A DNA stretch of 64,000 nt from an uncultured Cellvibrio sp. (GCA_937958105.1 CALFXJ010000038.1:1-64000); one strand, 5' to 3'. Counted from the stretch's first letter, positions 1 through 7,759 are shown. The notes: generated by a model from the letters alone, not told the origin. Numbers and translations are program-made.

Positions 1-95
1 TATTTTGTCGCTACGCGACAATACTGTTTGCTCTCGGCACACCTTACAAACTGTCGAGCGCACAAAGTGCGCGGTGCTGGAACGATTTGTTATAT
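1..95 (-). repeat. attC site of cassette E (left part cut by window edge)
   Basis: This is the recombination site that follows the leftmost cassette gene. The right-hand core reads GTTATAT at 89-95 and overlaps the stop codon of that gene. The inner part (about 48-85) has the stem-and-spacer pattern seen again in the attC at 2495-2633, including the shared words GTCGAG and CTGGAAC/TTGGAAC. The left core would lie at or beyond base 1, so the extent is uncertain. Confidence 0.6.
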
Positions 96-740
96 TATTT
101 CTAAATCTTTTCGCATGGCGAGAAGAAGTTCTTTTTTAGCTTTTTTAATATTTTCTGCTATTTCAGCTTGCCGAGCCAGCAGCATTTCCTTTGGTTCGGA
201 ATTCCCTAGCATTGATTCCGACAATGCACTCATTAACTTAGAACTAATTTCAAACATTTCACTATACAAAACCCTAAGGCGCTCAAGATACTCTGCGACC
301 TCAGCACTTGCGGTTAGCTGCAATGTGTTAGTTTGTTGGTCGAGAGCCATGAATTCCTTTGTGCCAGCTACGTAAAGCTTACCCAACTCGCCATTAAACC
401 AAATTAATGCCTCGTTCTGCTCTTGCTCGGAGCTGGCATTTATATGCCTTTCAAAAAATTTCTGGTATAGAGGAGAGAAAACCTTTTCAAGATCGTCTTG
501 GTGATTTCTGAAGAATGTGTCAATTTCTCGGAAGTACGATTCATAACTTTCAGATTTCATTCCAAATAATTTTTTCTTTCTTTCAAGCTCTAATCCAAAC
601 TCATGCTTTAGTGACTCAATGGCTTTATCGTGTGACTTTTTGTTGAAATAAATAAAAGCCAACCATAAGGCATTAACCAACCCAAAGCACCAAGTAAAAT
701 AGTGAGGATTATCCGATATGATTTTGTATATGCTTTCCAT
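90..740 (-). CDS. Cassette-encoded membrane-anchored coiled-coil protein, unknown function
   Basis: This 216-residue protein is not recognised. I chose the ATG at 738-740 because the in-frame extension to 881 is only translated attC sequence. Residues about 13-33 form one hydrophobic segment (WCFGLVNALWLAFIYF), so the protein is probably an inner-membrane anchor with most of its length in the cytoplasm. The remainder is rich in Glu, Lys, Leu and Ala and should form long helices, with a basic, charged C-terminus. It is the fifth cassette of the array and ends inside an attC core. Single-pass membrane helical proteins are common among cassette genes. No function can be assigned. Confidence 0.6.
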   Translation of the reverse strand: MESIYKIISDNPHYFTWCFGLVNALWLAFIYFNKKSHDKAIESLKHEFGLELERKKKLFGMKSESYESYFREIDTFFRNHQDDLEKVFSPLYQKFFERHINASSEQEQNEALIWFNGELGKLYVAGTKEFMALDQQTNTLQLTASAEVAEYLERLRVLYSEMFEISSKLMSALSESMLGNSEPKEMLLARQAEIAENIKKAKKELLLAMRKDLEII

Positions 741-750
741 TTCTACCCTA

Positions 751-828
751 ATATAACGCCGCGCACACCGGCGCGAGCTTGTGAGCGTCCGACAGCCGAA
801 GGCTGTGTAGTGCTGCGCTTGGTTATAT
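751..828 (-). repeat. attC site between cassettes E and D
   Basis: A left core ATATAAC at 751-757 and a right core GTTATAT at 822-828 are inverted copies of each other. The interior contains imperfect inverted GCGCAC/GTGCTGCGC and the hairpin CAGCCGAAGGCTG. It sits directly downstream of the cassette D stop codon (853) and upstream of the cassette E start (740), the position expected of an attC. It is about 78 bases long. Confidence 0.7.
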
Positions 829-852
829 TTTTTACAAATGCAAGATATGATT

Positions 853-1395
853 TCACTGGTTCTTCTCGGAGAGACTGTCATTGGCGTAGCGAGAATTTTC
901 CAGATATATAGCTAGTATGTAGTTTTTAGTTTCCATAAGTGCGTAGCTCCGCAACTCACAAGAAACAGAAACAGAAGTTCGGTTATTGTCTTCACTCGAC
1001 CAAGAGAATGTATAACCGTAAGGATGCTCAGATTCTGATTGGTTAAAAGTCACCCCGTATTTGCTACTGAGAGAACGTACGACGCTTTTAGCTCGTTCAA
1101 TGCATTTATCTTTGCTATTACTCGACTCTATAGCTTCAGTCGCAACCAATCTAAAGATTTTTCTATTTCTATTTATGTTGATTTGAACATTGTATTGGGC
1201 GGGAGAGATATCTCTATTGATTCCCCAGCATGTAACACCGTTATCTGAGCAACTTAAAATCCCATCGGACGTAGAAACTACTGTTTCTCCGAACTGATAG
1301 CCAAATGCTCCGCATACAGCGCCATTGCACTCAGCTGTGGCGCTAAGCGGAATAGCTACCACTGAAAGAGCAAAAACCATTGCCACGTAGTTCAT
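853..1395 (-). CDS. Cassette-encoded exported protein, unknown function
   Basis: This 180-residue protein begins with a clear signal peptide: a short polar start, a hydrophobic core at about residues 4-20 and a likely cleavage site after ATAE/ATA near residue 22. The mature part has six or more cysteines (for example ECNGAVCGAF near the new N-terminus, then SCSD, TCWG, KCIE and SCEL), which suggests disulfides and a periplasmic or secreted location. I recognise no domain. It forms cassette D, bounded by attC sites at 1410-1518 and 751-828. Confidence 0.65.
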   Translation of the reverse strand: MNYVAMVFALSVVAIPLSATAECNGAVCGAFGYQFGETVVSTSDGILSCSDNGVTCWGINRDISPAQYNVQININRNRKIFRLVATEAIESSNSKDKCIERAKSVVRSLSSKYGVTFNQSESEHPYGYTFSWSSEDNNRTSVSVSCELRSYALMETKNYILAIYLENSRYANDSLSEKNQ

Positions 1396-1409
1396 TAGTA
1401 CCGCCTTAA

Positions 1410-1518
1410 ATATAACGCCCGGCTAAGCCGTCGGAACGGAGTTGTGTTTTGTGCTAGCGTAGCGAATAAGCACAAAACGAGCAACGCAGTGGAGGTCGGT
1501 TTAAGCCGCTTGTTATGA
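1410..1518 (-). repeat. attC site between cassettes D and C
   Basis: The left arm starts TATAACGCCCGGCTAAGCCG at 1411 and the right arm ends CGGTTTAAGCCGCTTGTTAT near 1516. These are imperfect inverted copies, giving the paired R and L boxes with an offset base that define attC folding. The interior holds a second stem made of TTGTGTTTTGTGCT and AGCACAAAACGA. The length, about 108 bases, fits the family. Confidence 0.8.
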
Positions 1519-1546
1519 ACACCTTATTGATATGAAGTATCAGAAC

Positions 1547-2077
1547 TTAGATCTTTGCGTCTAAATGAGTAAGCGCCCATTTTAATCTGTCCGTCATGAA
1601 TAATTCCAAATCTTTCTTGGCTGCATTATTGGCAAACTCTCTTTTCATTTTTTGTACTCCCTTCCTAGATATATCTCCTAGGTAATTTCCTTTTGGGGCC
1701 GACCTGCAGGCATAGATATATACTACGTCGCACTGATTTATTTTTTTATTATTTAATATGTCACTAAGTAGAATATCCTTATCTTTTTGGACTTTGTATA
1801 AATTTCCGGTTTTCTTTGCGCCCTTGCCAATTGGATTTACCCCCCGTGGATAGCTAAGCATGTACTCGTGGCAAATTTCACCAGGATTGAGAGTTTCCTT
1901 TACAAGGGCCTCACTCGGTTTTTTACCTTCTACGGCATTTTCGTCAATACCAGACTGATTAACCTTGATGTATATCCCGTGACTGCAAAAGAACTTAACA
2001 GTTATGCCCGCCGGAACAACAAATTCCTCTCCCGGAACCCAAACACCATGACCACTAACAACAATCCACTTACTCAT
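1547..2077 (-). CDS. Cassette-encoded putative adhesin (Stv-like) protein
   Basis: This 176-residue protein has a good ribosome binding site (GGAGA, nine bases upstream of the ATG). The N-terminus carries a SGHGVW motif followed by VPAGITVKFFCSHG, and later YIYACRSAP. This layout, SGHG then FxCxHG then a YxxACR motif, is what I recall for proteins annotated as putative adhesin Stv domain, a family often found near mobile or interbacterial genes. The histidine and cysteine positions could also form a catalytic dyad, as in caspase-like proteases (SGHG and ACR), but that is only a guess. No signal peptide is visible. It is cassette C. Confidence 0.55.
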   Translation of the reverse strand: MSKWIVVSGHGVWVPGEEFVVPAGITVKFFCSHGIYIKVNQSGIDENAVEGKKPSEALVKETLNPGEICHEYMLSYPRGVNPIGKGAKKTGNLYKVQKDKDILLSDILNNKKINQCDVVYIYACRSAPKGNYLGDISRKGVQKMKREFANNAAKKDLELFMTDRLKWALTHLDAKI

Positions 2078-2166
2078 ATCTATTTCTCCAATTAATTATG
2101 CATATCATCCATAAACGACCCAGTAGATTTTTAAAATCACTTGAACCTCGTCTTCATTTCACCGGG

Positions 2167-2203
2167 GCCTATAACGGCGCGAGTTGCTACGCTTTGTTAG
2201 GCT
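2167..2203 (-). repeat. Short attC-like site between cassettes C and B
   Basis: GCCTATAAC at 2167-2175 and GTTAGGC at 2196-2202 form the outer inverted cores. The right core fits GTTRRRY exactly. At under 40 bases it is much shorter than the other sites and has almost no interior stem, so it may be a deleted attC. Its place between two cassette genes supports the call. Confidence 0.5.
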
Positions 2204-2222
2204 GCATGTATAAATAGATTAT

Positions 2223-2465
2223 TTAATTACTTTCCGTTTTGACTAAAAGCTTCCAGCGAATAGGCGGGCCGCCTGCATTATGTTGATGATGATTTTGAGG
2301 AGGGAATGGGTCACCTTCATTACAAGCAGCCTCTTTATTACAGCCAGTGCAAAAGTATATGCCAGAATTTGGTACATCCTCACCTGGGCGATGTGTTGCC
2401 TTCCAGTGCTCATTCTCTGTCTTTACAGATTGCTTTACTCGTTCTGAGTCTATAAACCAAGCCAT
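2223..2465 (-). CDS. Cassette-encoded small Cys-rich protein, YjzC-like
   Basis: The 80-residue product starts at the ATG 2463-2465, preceded by GAGGAA at good spacing. The longer frame to 2564 only reads through attC. It contains a PGEDVPNSGIYFC motif, which resembles the PGxxxPNxGxY signature of small YjzC-type proteins, followed by CTGC and a further Cys that could bind a metal. The C-terminus is rich in His and Asn (NHHQHN) and ends with RWKLLVK. The role is unknown. The leader CAACGAGGAA is shared with the neighbouring cassette A, so both may have been acquired from a similar cassette background. Confidence 0.6.
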   Translation of the reverse strand: MAWFIDSERVKQSVKTENEHWKATHRPGEDVPNSGIYFCTGCNKEAACNEGDPFPPQNHHQHNAGGPPIRWKLLVKTESN

Positions 2466-2494
2466 TTTAAATTTCCTCGTTGTGAGTTTAATTT

Positions 2495-2633
2495 GCCTAA
2501 CGTTGTGTTCAACCGCAGTTTGTAAGTAGCGCATTGCGATAAACTTTGCGCAGCAATTCGCCAATTGCGCTATTTACAAATTGTCGAGTGGAGGCGCGAA
2601 GCGCCGGAACGGTGTTGGAACACCTTGTTAGGC
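2495..2633 (-). repeat. attC site between cassettes B and A
   Basis: Perfect cores GCCTAAC (2495-2501) and GTTAGGC (2627-2633) bracket 139 bases. The arms GTTGTGTTCAACCG and CGGTGTTGGAACACCTTG pair imperfectly, and the interior has TTTGTAAGTAGCGC against GCGCTATTTACAAA plus GGCGCGAAGCGCC. This is the best-formed attC in the window and resembles the VCR-type sites of gammaproteobacterial chromosomal integrons. Confidence 0.88.
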
Positions 2634-2920
2634 TACGGACACTCAGGCAGGCTTAGTAGATTGTTAGGTTGCTCGCCGTCATTTTGAGTTTTTAGATATT
2701 TATTACCACTTGCGCTTGTTGAAACAATAACCCATACAGACTGACCATTTACACTCACGTAAAACCTCCATTTTCCGCCTTCAATACCTGCTATAGCTTC
2801 ATCAAGACGCAGTTTCCAACGTGTACCATTCGGATTTACACCCCCGACATGAGATATGCGTTCATGCGCACTAGTACGATTGGTTTTGTTGATACACTTG
2901 ATCTGAACGTTATCGGTCAT
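2633..2920 (-). CDS. DUF3892-family protein in the first cassette
   Basis: The 95-residue product starts at ATG 2918-2920 with GAGGAAG upstream. The sequence follows the DUF3892 pattern as I remember it: an N-terminal VQIKCINK strand, HERISHVGG, a Trp in the middle, AIAGIEGG, FYVSVNG, then KYLKTQNDGEQPNNLLSLPEC at the C-terminus. The function of this family is not known. It occurs widely as a small single-domain protein and as a cassette gene. The stop codon coincides with the attC core at 2627-2633. It is the cassette nearest the expected attI end. Confidence 0.75.
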   Translation of the reverse strand: MTDNVQIKCINKTNRTSAHERISHVGGVNPNGTRWKLRLDEAIAGIEGGKWRFYVSVNGQSVWVIVSTSASGNKYLKTQNDGEQPNNLLSLPECP

Positions 2921-2950
2921 TTTTAACTTCCTCGTTGTTGAGTATGAAAA

Positions 2951-2957
2951 GTCTAAC
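2951..2957 (-). repeat. Terminal core site (GTTAGAC) at the 5' end of the cassette array
   Basis: On the minus strand this reads GTTAGAC, matching the GTTRRRY core consensus, and lies 31 bases upstream of the first cassette gene. It marks the outer boundary of the array, where attI or a lost attC would have been. No obvious attI arm or integrase gene follows in 2958-3247. Confidence 0.45.
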
Positions 2958-3175
2958 ATTTATATCGTATCCTCGAAGGCCGTTCCTAGAGCCTTATATC
3001 TCCGAAGCCACTTTCACACAAAACTAAGCTGAAACACTTGAATCATTAAACTAACGGAAAATTGACCTGATTTTCTTTTCAGGCAAAGTGATCACAGTCC
3101 TTACGCAAGCCGTGGGCTTTGGTGAGAATATAAATGACTGACTTATTAGTAACAACAGGCCCCAGAGTTACCTGA

Positions 3176-3230
3176 CCCAGCAAATGACGTTGGGGATTTC
3201 GTTATCCCTACGCATTTGCCGGGTTTTTGG
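3176..3230 (+). terminator. Strong hairpin with short T run, candidate terminator
   Basis: CCCAGCAAATG at 3176-3186 pairs with CATTTGCCGGG at 3213-3223, and the inner part GGGGAT pairs with ATCCCT. TTTTT follows on the plus strand. It lies between the cassette array and the tubulin-like gene. No plus-strand gene upstream needs a terminator, so it may instead stabilise the 3' end of the tubulin-like transcript or be a relic of an attachment site. The rest of 2958-3247 shows nothing recognisable. Confidence 0.4.
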
Positions 3231-3247
3231 TTACTCTTGATACGGGC

Positions 3248-5434
3248 TTAACTTCCTTTCTTTTTGCTTGCCTTGACCTCAACAACAGGTTCATTCAACG
3301 AGATCACGCGTGTTTTGCTTATCTTATGACGATAGATCTCGCGCAGGTATTTGATGGCTTTTTTTACGCTGTCGCGGGTGAGGCGGATGTCGTTGATGGA
3401 GACAAATTTGTCGTTGTTGTTGATCAGCTCGCGGTACTTTTTCTCGTACATGGGCTTGATCGCGTACCAGTTGGTGTCGAGGATCTTGGCCGGGTTTTCG
3501 TGCTCCTGGAGCATCTCGTCGATCAGCTTCTCATTGAATTTTTCCGAACGAATAAAATCGAGCATAGCCAAGTCGATCTTGTCGTCGAAGCGGTATTCGG
3601 CCTGTGCGAAGCAGCGCTTGATGTAGGCAACGATCAGGGTCAGGAAGTCGTCACTCAGACAGGGGCTCTTCGCGATCAGCGTCGTCAGTGAGATATTTGC
3701 CGATGCGCCAATCACCAGCGCGTAGCGCTTCAGGGTGGTGTTGGGGAACAGGTTATTGAGGTGCGACTTGAGTCGGTTCAGGTCCATGTAAGACAGTTTG
3801 TAGTCTTTTGGCAAGGACACGATGGACACAACCGATGAGCAGTTCTTGAAGAAGTGCAGATCCTTCAGCTCGGCCGGGTTGTAGTCGTTGTCGACGTAGT
3901 TCTTCAGCGCTTCGCGGTAGCGGCCGGATTCTATCGGCAACAGGCTGATACCTTCGATAGCCTGGGTCACTTTATTGAAGTGCGGCAGGTCGATGGAACG
4001 GAAAAACAGGTCGTCAATGTTCAAACCATCGCTGGTTTTTTCAAAGATCTTGAGCTTCTCTGTGCCTGCCGGGGTGGCCGGCATGACAGATTCGGCATAG
4101 GCGACGGCGACGGGGCCTGCCAGGCTCATGAACAGGTCGTTGGCATCAAGGCGGATGGTTTCCCCGATGTCGATGCCGGCGCGGCGGAAGTAATTTTCGT
4201 CGTAGTCGGTGGTGACGGCCTGGGCGGTCAGGATGTTGAATATCTGCTGGGAAATATACTGGTTCGCGTATTTTTCCATCGCGTTGACATCAATGTACTG
4301 GATGTCGCCATCGTCCGTTTCTTCGGCGTAGCGCATGATGTCGTTGGAGATCAGCATCATTGCGTTCCACGGACGGATACGGCGCATCACGCTGGCTTCA
4401 CTGGAGTCTTCGTTGTCGAAGTTGTAGGAGAAATCCCACTCTTCCGCGAGGTATTTACACAGCAGGCGGCCGGCATTGATATGCAGGGCCTCGGACATCT
4501 CGCCGCCGTGATCAGAGATATTGGGCAGAATGCAGATACCGCTGGTAAATATCGGCTCAAACACAAATGAATGGCCGCGGTTCTCGTCGATTTCGCTGGG
4601 CATGCGCGTATCAAAGGTTTTGCTCATGTACGCATACTGCTGCGCGAGGCCGAATTCAGAGGCCATACCGGAACCGGTACCACCGCCGGCGCTGAAGATA
4701 TAGAAGTACAGGCGCGACTGGTTGGCTTTGATACCACAGGAATCAATAAGGTACGAATGGATGAATTTCCAATCCGCGTTGGAGAAGCGCTGGGTGTCTT
4801 TGTTGAGGATGATCTTGGCCAGGTACTGCCCGAGAATCGGTGCGTTACCTGCCCCACCCGCGTGCACCTCTGACAGATCCATGATCTTCATCTTGGTGTA
4901 ATCGTATAGAAAGCCGCTCTTTTCGCCTTTGCTGGAGAAGCGAATGCGCCCTTCTATGTCTTTATCCAGGTCCCCCAGCATGACCAGCGGTTCAATCAGA
5001 AACACCGGCTTGGTATTGGGGCTGCTGGACAGGCTCAGGCTGCGTTTGATCCAGCTGAGCGGTCGCTCCTGTTCGCGATGCTGACGCTCTTCGTTGTTGA
5101 ACTCGTTCAGGTAAAAGCTGCGCGCGCTGTAAACCAGCGAGGCTACATCCAGCGCAATATTTGAGCCGCATCGACCCAGACCTATCAGACAGACGGACGG
5201 AAAATCCTGCTGCTTTTTCAGGCTGTCTTCGATATCAGGGTTGATATTGGGAAATACACTGTTGCGGAGCTGGTCGAGGTTAACCAGGATCTTGTTCAGA
5301 TCACTTTCCGTGAAATACATGTAGCTATCCCCCGCAAACGTATTGCGTTTGACAGACTTTTTGGTCGTTGCCGGGGTGTTTTCTGTGGTAACAACCTCGT
5401 CCTGATCTGTGTTGCGTGGGGTTTTTGTGGTCAT
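3248..5434 (-). CDS. Tubulin/FtsZ-superfamily GTPase, FtsZ-like family
   Basis: The 728-residue protein carries the tubulin signature GGGTGSG at residues 250-256, inside FSAGGGTGSGMASEFG. Other GTPase loops are recognisable: IGLGRCGSN (84-92) in the T1 position, HAGGAGNAP (191-199) in the T3 position, and MMLISNDIM (359-367), matching the IVIPNDRLL region of FtsZ. RLDANDLFMSLAG (428-440) matches the FtsZ T7 loop NLDFADV, keeping both acidic residues but having Arg in place of the Asn. The N-terminal 75 residues are polar and the C-terminus is basic (KASKKKGS). It is twice the length of FtsZ and too divergent to be the division protein. The FtsZl-type families proposed for membrane remodelling are the closest idea I have. 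It appears to be monocistronic, between an integron and nirK. Confidence 0.75.
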   Translation of the reverse strand: MTTKTPRNTDQDEVVTTENTPATTKKSVKRNTFAGDSYMYFTESDLNKILVNLDQLRNSVFPNINPDIEDSLKKQQDFPSVCLIGLGRCGSNIALDVASLVYSARSFYLNEFNNEERQHREQERPLSWIKRSLSLSSSPNTKPVFLIEPLVMLGDLDKDIEGRIRFSSKGEKSGFLYDYTKMKIMDLSEVHAGGAGNAPILGQYLAKIILNKDTQRFSNADWKFIHSYLIDSCGIKANQSRLYFYIFSAGGGTGSGMASEFGLAQQYAYMSKTFDTRMPSEIDENRGHSFVFEPIFTSGICILPNISDHGGEMSEALHINAGRLLCKYLAEEWDFSYNFDNEDSSEASVMRRIRPWNAMMLISNDIMRYAEETDDGDIQYIDVNAMEKYANQYISQQIFNILTAQAVTTDYDENYFRRAGIDIGETIRLDANDLFMSLAGPVAVAYAESVMPATPAGTEKLKIFEKTSDGLNIDDLFFRSIDLPHFNKVTQAIEGISLLPIESGRYREALKNYVDNDYNPAELKDLHFFKNCSSVVSIVSLPKDYKLSYMDLNRLKSHLNNLFPNTTLKRYALVIGASANISLTTLIAKSPCLSDDFLTLIVAYIKRCFAQAEYRFDDKIDLAMLDFIRSEKFNEKLIDEMLQEHENPAKILDTNWYAIKPMYEKKYRELINNNDKFVSINDIRLTRDSVKKAIKYLREIYRHKISKTRVISLNEPVVEVKASKKKGS

Positions 5435-5673
5435 GATGTGTGTTTCCGCCTGAAAAAGTGCCTAGGAGTGGCAAATAAAATATCTCCCTAAAAATAGCCA
5501 CTGGTTCACATAATTACAAATTTTGTTAGCGGTTTCGCTTGTTTTGCCTGATGTACTGCAGATTTTTTGAGCGATTAATAAACAGCCGTAATATAAAAAG
5601 AGAAATTTAATGGATAGGCTTCTATGTTTTTATTCCCAAAATTCAGTTAATTCGATTTTTTTATACGCCCGAT

Positions 5674-5702
5674 AAAAAGACAGGATGCCGGAGCATCCTG
5701 TT
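5674..5702 (-). terminator. Rho-independent terminator after nirK
   Basis: On the minus strand ACAGGATG-CTCCGG-CATCCTGT forms a perfect 8-bp stem, followed by CTTTTTAT. It lies about 30 bases past the nirK stop codon. The remaining bases 5435-5673 upstream of the tubulin-like gene are AT-rich with no gene; its promoter presumably lies there but no clear boxes stand out. Confidence 0.85.
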
Positions 5703-5732
5703 TAACCTCGCATTTATTAATGCAGGGATGGA

Positions 5733-7103
5733 TTAATGGTTATGGTTGATAGCTTCCTTGGTATTGAAGATTGCCGGATCTGCCTTCCCTTTGACGACCA
5801 GGATACCTGCCAATCCTTTTTCAGCCCGAGCCAGCGCGTGATCGACAATGAGGTAGTTGCCGGGGTAATCCACCTTAAACTCCACCATGGTCGCTCCACC
5901 CGGAGGTACCAGCGTTGTCTGTACATTCGTCAGCGGCGGGCTGGTGAGTGATGCCTGGTCATACACTCGATCGAATATCTCGCCGATCACATGGAAGCTT
6001 GAGGTGAGATTGGGGCCACCCACACCGAAGAATATGCGCACAGTCTCACCGACGTTGGCTTCCAGCTTGTGCGTTTTGGTCAGAGCCATCATGTTGCCGT
6101 TGAACATCATATGTTCCGGTTTTTCGTCGAGCATTTTCTGCAGAGAGAATTCATGACGGCCGCTGGAACCATGCCGCTCTGCTGTATACAGCTCGCCCTG
6201 CATGATGTAGAACTCGCGATCCACCGGTGCCAGCCCGCCTTCAGGTTCCACCAGAATCATGCCGTACATGCCGTTCGTGATGTGCTGGGCCACCATTGGC
6301 GTTGCGCAGTGGTAGACATAAAGACCGGCTTGCAGGGCTTTAAAGGTAAAGCTTTTGGTTTGTCCTGGAGGCGCCTGGGTGACCGCCGCTCCGCCACCGG
6401 GTCCGGTAACCGCATGAAAATCTACAGAGTGGATGTGGGTGCTCTCAATAGCGTTTTTCATGTTAACCGTAACGGTATCGTTGACACGGACGCGAATAAA
6501 CGGACCGGGTACGGTATTGTTAAATGTCCAATAGCGATAGCTGCTGCCCTCACCCAATTTGCCTTCCACCTCGGTAGTAACCAGATCCACTACGACATGC
6601 CTGGGCTCGCGCTTACCTACAGATTTACCAACCTCATTGGGATTCTTGGATAAATCCGGGAAATCACTTGCTGTGGCGACAGGCTTATCACCGACAATTA
6701 ACTTGCCGAACATTCCCGCCGCTTTGTGTCCTGGCAGCGTACACAAATACTCAAAGGTTCCACTTTTCCCAGCGCGGAACACAATTGCCGTGGCGGCGCC
6801 CTTGCCGATCACCTGCTCAGATTGCGCACCGAATTCAGGAACAGCGATATCATGAATGGCGCCATCACCATTGATGACAGAAATCTGTACCACCGCATTC
6901 TCGGGAACGCGCAGATCTGGATTCACCTGCCCTTTGGTGGGACCGGATTCGCTGATATAAACCAGTTGTCCCTCGGCAATGTCAGTACGCAAGGTGAAGC
7001 GTACATCAGGCCTGGGCTTTACATCCTGGCTGGTAGTCTGTGCGATAAGCGGTGAGCTTCCGAACATTCCAATTAACATTAAAACAAGGATTGCAAGTCT
7101 CAT
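5733..7103 (-). CDS. nirK: Copper nitrite reductase with N-terminal cupredoxin domain
   Basis: This periplasmic enzyme reduces nitrite to NO. The ATG at 7101-7103 has AGGAGA upstream and gives a 456-residue precursor with a signal peptide (about residues 1-21, ending LIAQ). Residues about 33-138 form an extra cupredoxin domain with a full type 1 copper set: H84, C121, H126, M131. The two NirK domains follow. Type 1 ligands are H225, C266, H274 and M279. Type 2 ligands are H230, H265 and H422. The catalytic residues are D228 and H371. Fusion of a cupredoxin to the N-terminus is known from Hyphomicrobium-type NirK. The extra domain probably carries electrons, perhaps from the azurin encoded nearby. 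An FNR-type box lies upstream at 7269-7282, and a terminator follows. Confidence 0.95.
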   Translation of the reverse strand: MRLAILVLMLIGMFGSSPLIAQTTSQDVKPRPDVRFTLRTDIAEGQLVYISESGPTKGQVNPDLRVPENAVVQISVINGDGAIHDIAVPEFGAQSEQVIGKGAATAIVFRAGKSGTFEYLCTLPGHKAAGMFGKLIVGDKPVATASDFPDLSKNPNEVGKSVGKREPRHVVVDLVTTEVEGKLGEGSSYRYWTFNNTVPGPFIRVRVNDTVTVNMKNAIESTHIHSVDFHAVTGPGGGAAVTQAPPGQTKSFTFKALQAGLYVYHCATPMVAQHITNGMYGMILVEPEGGLAPVDREFYIMQGELYTAERHGSSGRHEFSLQKMLDEKPEHMMFNGNMMALTKTHKLEANVGETVRIFFGVGGPNLTSSFHVIGEIFDRVYDQASLTSPPLTNVQTTLVPPGGATMVEFKVDYPGNYLIVDHALARAEKGLAGILVVKGKADPAIFNTKEAINHNH

Positions 7104-7431
7104 ACGGAGTCTCCTGTGGGAAAATTCCACGCACGTAACGAAGCGGAAAAAAATTCGATCCGTGCGCTTCACCCGAACATAAAAGCAACAGCAGAACCTG
7201 CCCACTGTACAAAGAGCCCTGATCAACCCCTTGCAACTTAAATTCTAAATTCATTTTTCTTCACGTTTATGATGTAAATCAATCCGCCTTTGATTGCTTA
7301 GGCGAAAGAAAAAAGAAGTATAGAAAATCTAGAATCCATGATTCTAAAAAATGATTTCCAAATTGGAATTATGCGGGGTGAGATGAATCAAAACGAAAGC
7401 TTTCACTGAATTGCAATTGGAGGTTTTCCCG
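7104..7431. other. Divergent intergenic region between nirK and a small membrane protein gene
   Basis: This 328-base stretch holds the FNR-type box (7269-7282), the imperfect palindrome AGAATC-CAT-GATTCT at 7329-7343, TCCAAATTGGA near 7357-7367 and GAAAGCTTTC near 7396. The ribosome binding sites of both flanking genes are at its ends. No further gene is visible. Confidence 0.5.
7269..7282. promoter_or_regulatory. FNR/DNR-type operator
   Basis: The sequence ATGAT-GTAA-ATCAA differs from the FNR/DNR consensus TTGAT-N4-ATCAA by one base. It lies 166 bases upstream of the nirK start and about 150 bases upstream of the divergent gene at 7432. An FNR, ANR, DNR or NnrR regulator would be expected to switch on nirK at low oxygen or in the presence of NO through it. 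Confidence 0.75.
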
Positions 7432-7653
7432 ATGAATCCAGCGAACCTGTTAAAAACAGCCCACTGGTCCATGGCGGCAACATTTTTATTATCGGTAGCC
7501 ATTATCTACATTGCTTATGGGGCTGAATTGTCACTTAGTATTCCCGTGCAGGTCGGCCTGCATATCTTCCTGATTATCCTGCCTGCATTTTTCAAAATCG
7601 GTTATGTCGTACGACTAAACGCATTAAAACAGTTAGGAAGACCAGTAAACTGA
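7432..7653 (+). CDS. Small two-helix membrane protein, PpyR-like
   Basis: The 73-residue protein starts at ATG 7432, with GGAGG nine bases upstream. It has two hydrophobic segments, at about residues 13-32 and 41-57, followed by KIGYVVRLNALKQLGR. The HW start, the QVxxH motif and the LPxxxKIGYVxRL end resemble the small Pseudomonas proteins annotated as transmembrane sensor/regulator PpyR; this is from memory. It is divergent from nirK and shares the FNR-type region, so it may be induced under oxygen limitation. The function is not established. Confidence 0.6.
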   Translation: MNPANLLKTAHWSMAATFLLSVAIIYIAYGAELSLSIPVQVGLHIFLIILPAFFKIGYVVRLNALKQLGRPVN

Positions 7654-7759
7654 AATGAAGGTACTAGCGCGAGGAAAAAGGCTTGGCAGGGCTTAACAGC
7701 AGAGAGAGAAACGGCGAGATACCGGCGCCAGTTTCCTGAACGATATCTCGCGATAGCTG

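Noticed and set aside
741..881. N-terminal extension of the cassette E protein up to base 881
   Set aside because: The extension is a translation of attC sequence with many Arg and Cys; an internal ATG at 738-740 is a better start.
2921..2959. Earlier ATG for the DUF3892 gene at 2957-2959
   Set aside because: It lies over the array core site and lacks a ribosome binding site; the ATG at 2918-2920 has GAGGAAG and matches the family start.
7104..7226. Upstream extension of nirK
   Set aside because: The added residues are basic and Cys-rich and would precede the signal peptide; the ATG at 7101-7103 has a good ribosome binding site.
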